Assembly (NCBI RefSeq): GCF_028401425.1
Contig: NZ_JAQOMS010000002.1
Location: 4,464,001-4,528,000 of the forward strand
Length of the DNA: 64,000 nucleotides
Direction of reading: 5' to 3'
From: Psychrosphaera algicola
GTDB lineage: Bacteria; Pseudomonadota; Gammaproteobacteria; Enterobacterales; Alteromonadaceae
Part shown: positions 59,959-64,000 of the stretch, in pieces
How the letters are laid out: the number at the start of each line of letters is the position of its first letter
Position numbering within the stretch: the first letter of the stretch is position 1
The notes under the pieces: generated by a model
Told to the model about the DNA's origin: nothing
The model's input: only the letters and a program-made list of their open reading frames with translations
The model's database searches: none
Translations under genes and position numbers: made by a program

Positions 59959-62900
59959 ATGTCAGCCTTAAATATCCGCCCTGAAAATACAAAACTTGTT
60001 AAAACGACCATTGCCATTGCTGTGTCAGCTGCATTGATCCCAAACGCATTTGCCGGTGAAACAGTCGATTTAACGAATAGTACGGTTAATTCAACGACAA
60101 ACGGCGCGACAGTGTCGGGGGATAAATCGACAGTGACCGTTCTTAATGGACAGACCATTATTAACTGGGACACGTTTGGCCTCGCAAATACCGAGTCTAT
60201 CGATTTTAACAATAGCCAAGGCACGATGACAGGAACTGTCGTATTGAACAGGGTCATTGGTTCCGACTCCTCATTAATTGACGGTACAGTGACCACTTCC
60301 AATATTGAATCTTTAATTTTTGCCAATGCTAATGGCATCACTGTTGGGGATAACTTTGTCAATACGGGGGCTGGTACGAGTAACTTGTTGTTTTCAACAA
60401 AAGACATTTCAAGTTTGAGCGGTTATGACTCTGCAGCTGATAATTTTGGATTGACGTTAGGCACAGACAATAATGCTGATCTGATCGTAAATGGCACGAT
60501 CAGCACCATAGAGCCGGCAAACTATAAATTAGGATTGGTTTCTGGCAACGACGTTATCATAGGCGCGAGTGGTGACGATGGCGACAAAATAGCGACAAGT
60601 TTTTTGACCATTACAGCTGACGGAGCAGTGAATGGCGCCAATAGTACATTAGATGTAGATGGCGAAGTGTCGATAAGTGCGGGCGGCGACGTATCGATTA
60701 ACACCATTAAATCAGCGCCATTATTTATTGATGCCGGTGGCAACATAACAGTTGATCAGCAACAAGGTGTGCTAGAAGTCGGTCAGTTAGAAGGGGCGAA
60801 TATAGACATTACGGCATCGCAAGTCATTGTAGAAGGTTCCGTGGAATTAAACTTGCCAATAACGGCAACAACGGATGCACAGGTTGCGACAAATACGTCT
60901 TTTTCAGGCGACGAAAACTTTATATCCAACGGAACGATCACGATAAACAGTAACGACATTGCATCAAATGACTTGACCGTTGGCTCAAGCGGTAATGCAC
61001 TTTCTATCAAATCTACAGGTGGCACGCTTACTACGACAGGAGCAACCGTTGGCGATTTATACTTTGAACTTGATGGTAGCTTAAACCTTGGTGACGTCGC
61101 TACAGATGGCGATATTGAAATCACAGAACAAGCAGGGGCAACATCATCTTTGAACCAAACGGGCACAATATCTCTTAATACATCAGGTGCTTCGGTACTT
61201 GATTTTTCAGGTGTGGATGTCACAGGATTAGATGTTACGAAAACCGGCGGTAGCCTTACAGTTAATGCTAATGATCTTACATTTGGCGACACAATAAACG
61301 TAACTGGCAATACATTAACCTTAGACGCTAGTGGAACAATAACAGGCGTGGCTGGTAATGATGTAACGGCCAATAAACTTGTTTTAGATGGTGGTGCTAG
61401 TACTGATGGGGATTTAGATACAACGGTTGGGGTATTGGATCTAACCGATGTTAGTTCGGTTAATGTGGTTAATAGTGGCGACATATCCATTGGTGCGTCA
61501 AACATCAGTGGTGATGCCACTGTTGATGTAGCAGCAGGCGATGACATATTGGTGAACAACTTGGTTGATATTGAGTCCGGTGGTTCGCTTATTTTAACTT
61601 CAGGCGACAGTGCGGGCGAAATTACCATAAGTGGTGCCATTACAGGTGATGACGCAACGTTGACGCTTGAGTCTGACAATTTAACCATTAATAGCGCTAT
61701 TAATACTTCAACGACAAACATATACACACAAACAGCTAACGGCACGATTGATTTAGAAAACTCATTAAATGCTAGCAGTACATTAGAATTAGGCGCCGCT
61801 AGTGTCACAAACTTATTTAGCGACTCCGCTGGTTTAGACCGAACAATTAATATAGGTGAATCCGGAAATACAGGCGCGGTGACTATTTCAGAAACAATTA
61901 CAAATAGTAATGCAGAATTAAACATTACAGGCGGGAACGTCTCTATTTCGGCGGCAACGACCACCGATAGCCTAACCGTAGAATCCAGCGGTACAACGAC
62001 GAGTACCGGTAAACTCACTGCAAATGAAATATCAATAACGGCTTCTGGCGATGTAAATATCGTCACCGCGGCGGCGGATATTGAAGTTGACGCAGGAGCT
62101 GGCGACATAACCATTTTAGAAGATGATGATATTAATCTGCACGATATTGTCACAACGAGTACCAATTCAACAGCGTTAGACATCACGTCAACAGCTGGCT
62201 CAATTACTTCAGAAGACGCAACATCAATAGGTGTCACAGGTGGTGAAATAGCACTTTCGGCAGGCAACGACATCGATGTCAATGTAACAGGCAATTCAAC
62301 ATTTAATTCGTTGTCTGATGGTGGTGATATTACGATTACATCAGATACCTCAAATGTGACATTTGGTGATGATGTGGGTGACACAGGTACCTTGTCTGTT
62401 ACCGGACTCACGATTAACTCTGCAAATAATATAGATACCGGTGATGACGCAATAACGATTTCCGGTGATCTTGATCTAACAGCTGGTTCTGCACTTTTGG
62501 TCGGTGGTGCGATTTCTGCCACAGGCAGTGTTGATCTTTCTGGTGGCACAGTAGAAGCTGCTGCGATTACATCGGACTCAGATACAAGCGGTGGTGATGG
62601 TGACATTACGCTTTCAGCCGCAACAGACTTTACACTAAATGGTTCAGTGACCAGTAATAACAGTGACATAACGGTTAAAGGCAATAGTGACAGTGTGACC
62701 TTAGATCTAGGAACAGCAGGTTCTGGCAATCTAAACTTGACCCAGAGTGAATTGGATCTTTTACAAGCCGGAACGGGTGAAATTACGTTTGGAATGGAAA
62801 CCGGTGGCGCGATTTCAATCGACGGTGTCGATCTTAATACAACAACCACTCACGCTGGCATTAACGTTTTAACGGCGGGTGCACTGACGACTCAAAATGC

Positions 62901-64000
62901 ATTGGATTTAGGCAGTGACGCACTAACAATTGCTGCTGATAGCATTGTGAATACAGGCAGTACCATGATCACTGCGGGTGATGTTGAATTAGCGGTGACT
63001 AATGACGCAGATTTGAGTGGGATTAATCTTATTTCCGGTTCAGTTTCTGGAACCACAGGTGGCGCTTTATCTGTTAATAATGGTCAAGGACTTGATTTTG
63101 GCGTGACGACAGCTGATTCGATTTCTTCAACAATAACGGGCGCTGGTGGCATAACTGACTCTGGAACAATAACTACGGGGGACGTGACGTTAGCAACGTC
63201 AGCCACCAACGGCTCAGTAATATTAGATGATGATAGCAACGCGCTAAGTGGCACGGTAACGATAGCGGCGGGCACAGGTGACATCACGCTGGATAATGAT
63301 GCGACGGATTTAGCCTTAGTGGTCACGAGCGGTAATGATGTGACGATAGAAGATGCGGGCATGGTTGACCTGCAAGGGTCGGTAGGCAATAACTTATTGG
63401 TGAGCAGCTCAACGGGTATCACTGATAGCGGCACATTAATGGTGGCGGGTACGACAGGATTAACCACCACAGGCGATGGCAGTGTGGTGCTTGATGGCGA
63501 TACAAATGCCTTAACGGGTGTGGTGACGGTATCAAGTGGCGCGGGCGATATTACGCTGGATAATGGCACAACGGCACTGAGCTTGGTGAGCACATCAAGT
63601 GGCATGGTGACGATAGAAGATGCGGCGGCATTGGCGGTTGAAGGGTCAATGGGCAGCTTTGTTGTGACAGAAGCCGACAGTGTAACGGACAGCGGTGCGT
63701 TAGCGATAACAGGGGCGAGTACGATAGATACGAGCGGCGCTAATGGCTCGGTGATATTGGATGAAGATACGAATGCGTTAGGCGGCACGGTGACGGTGAG
63801 CAGTGGCTCAGGGGCGGTGACGTTAGACAATAATACAACGGCCCTGGATGTGGTTGCGAGCACAACGGGTGCGTTAACGATAGAAGATGCAGGGGCCTTG
63901 ACGTTATCAGGTAGCTTAGGCAGCTTGATGGTGACAGAAGCGGACAGTGTTGCAGACAGTGCGATGTTGGCGGTAACGGGTACGACAGATATCACGACAG
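59959..64000 (+). CDS. Two-partner-secretion exoprotein (filamentous haemagglutinin-like), N-terminal 1347 residues
   Basis: The frame is open from ATG 59959 to the window end, over 4 kb. A signal peptide (TTIAIAVSAALIPNAFA) is followed by a TPS domain of the FHA type, residues about 30-150: NGQTIINWDTFGLANTESID, VVLNRVIGSDSSLIDG and LIFANANGITVG in place of the usual NPNGI. The rest is Ser/Thr/Gly/Asp-rich beta-helix. From about residue 1080 on, 89-residue repeats begin, marked by SVILDDDSNALSGTV, SVVLDGDTNALTGVV and SVILDEDTNALGGTV, each 267 bp apart. It should be exported by a TpsB/FhaC-type transporter, not in the window, and act as adhesin or biofilm protein. Cysteine is absent, as usual for such proteins. 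Confidence 0.88.
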   Translation, partial: MSALNIRPENTKLVKTTIAIAVSAALIPNAFAGETVDLTNSTVNSTTNGATVSGDKSTVTVLNGQTIINWDTFGLANTESIDFNNSQGTMTGTVVLNRVIGSDSSLIDGTVTTSNIESLIFANANGITVGDNFVNTGAGTSNLLFSTKDISSLSGYDSAADNFGLTLGTDNNADLIVNGTISTIEPANYKLGLVSGNDVIIGASGDDGDKIATSFLTITADGAVNGANSTLDVDGEVSISAGGDVSINTIKSAPLFIDAGGNITVDQQQGVLEVGQLEGANIDITASQVIVEGSVELNLPITATTDAQVATNTSFSGDENFISNGTITINSNDIASNDLTVGSSGNALSIKSTGGTLTTTGATVGDLYFELDGSLNLGDVATDGDIEITEQAGATSSLNQTGTISLNTSGASVLDFSGVDVTGLDVTKTGGSLTVNANDLTFGDTINVTGNTLTLDASGTITGVAGNDVTANKLVLDGGASTDGDLDTTVGVLDLTDVSSVNVVNSGDISIGASNISGDATVDVAAGDDILVNNLVDIESGGSLILTSGDSAGEITISGAITGDDATLTLESDNLTINSAINTSTTNIYTQTANGTIDLENSLNASSTLELGAASVTNLFSDSAGLDRTINIGESGNTGAVTISETITNSNAELNITGGNVSISAATTTDSLTVESSGTTTSTGKLTANEISITASGDVNIVTAAADIEVDAGAGDITILEDDDINLHDIVTTSTNSTALDITSTAGSITSEDATSIGVTGGEIALSAGNDIDVNVTGNSTFNSLSDGGDITITSDTSNVTFGDDVGDTGTLSVTGLTINSANNIDTGDDAITISGDLDLTAGSALLVGGAISATGSVDLSGGTVEAAAITSDSDTSGGDGDITLSAATDFTLNGSVTSNNSDITVKGNSDSVTLDLGTAGSGNLNLTQSELDLLQAGTGEITFGMETGGAISIDGVDLNTTTTHAGINVLTAGALTTQNALDLGSDALTIAADSIVNTGSTMITAGDVELAVTNDADLSGINLISGSVSGTTGGALSVNNGQGLDFGVTTADSISSTITGAGGITDSGTITTGDVTLATSATNGSVILDDDSNALSGTVTIAAGTGDITLDNDATDLALVVTSGNDVTIEDAGMVDLQGSVGNNLLVSSSTGITDSGTLMVAGTTGLTTTGDGSVVLDGDTNALTGVVTVSSGAGDITLDNGTTALSLVSTSSGMVTIEDAAALAVEGSMGSFVVTEADSVTDSGALAITGASTIDTSGANGSVILDEDTNALGGTVTVSSGSGAVTLDNNTTALDVVASTTGALTIEDAGALTLSGSLGSLMVTEADSVADSAMLAVTGTTDITT

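Noticed and set aside
60783..63995. Long minus-strand open frames opposite the exoprotein gene
   Set aside because: They are shadows of the Thr/Ser/Asp-rich codons on the plus strand; they lack starts with ribosome sites and any domain, while the plus frame has a signal peptide and a TPS domain.

Overview
The window comes from a marine gammaproteobacterium of the Alteromonadales type (Colwellia / Thalassotalea-like). The reasons are its low-GC, gammaproteobacterial gene content: pspF divergent from pspABC with sapABCDF behind it, uvrY-uvrC-pgsA followed by Gly/Cys/Leu tRNAs, phhA-tyrR-maiA, and cysD-cysN followed by an SLC13 permease. The genus is my inference; no rRNA gene is present.

A reader must know first that about 50 reading-frame breaks occur in genes that are otherwise complete. 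Almost every one is repaired by adding a single base, usually in a homopolymer. I therefore treat them as sequence or assembly errors and give each gene as one full-length feature, naming the break points. A few genes (neuB, cysN, cysC, sapD, maiA, pgsA, yebC and the 4-kb adhesin) are unbroken.

Layout. 1-164: end of galE. 350-19602: a capsule/O-antigen locus with a large SLBB export protein, a Wzz-type chain-length regulator, neuA-neuB-neuC (sialic-acid type), a GT-B transferase, flippase, polymerase, GT4 transferase, an unusual aldolase / 2OG-Fe dioxygenase / aldo-keto reductase trio, the initiating sugar transferase, an AsnB-like amidotransferase and a FlaA1/WbpM-type dehydratase. 19769-24065: sulfate activation (cysD, cysN) and an SLC13 permease. 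24241-27511: a Wzi-like capsule protein, a beta-barrel protein and galU (minus strand). 29465-31085: cysC and a DHH phosphoesterase, bracketed by repeat-rich DNA. 32511-38915 (minus): sapABCDF and pspF. 39101-40478: pspABC. 42396-46777: methionine gamma-lyase, phenylalanine hydroxylase, TyrR-like regulator and maleylacetoacetate isomerase. 46884-50063: uvrY, uvrC, pgsA. 50170-50935: seven tRNAs. 51176-53286: YebC-family protein and an acyltransferase. 53480-55330: an IS407-type element inserted into a decayed IS630-type element. 55641-59530: small unknown genes. 59959 to the end: the start of a very large two-partner-secretion exoprotein.

The most unusual part is non-coding. A hairpin repeat family occurs as a tandem array (16 copies of about 100 bp, 40535-42120) and as scattered copies in three other gaps. 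Its stem exists in at least three versions that keep base pairing by compensatory change. A second, larger inverted-repeat element has a loop that is exchanged between copies, and a roughly 320-bp inverted pair of these repeats brackets cysC-DHH, which seems to have been separated from cysDN.

Working together: the polysaccharide genes make, flip, polymerise and export a probably sialylated and otherwise modified surface glycan, and Wzi and GalU/GalE support it. cysDN + cysC + the permease + the DHH protein form a sulfate-to-PAPS route. The psp and sap modules handle envelope stress and peptide uptake.
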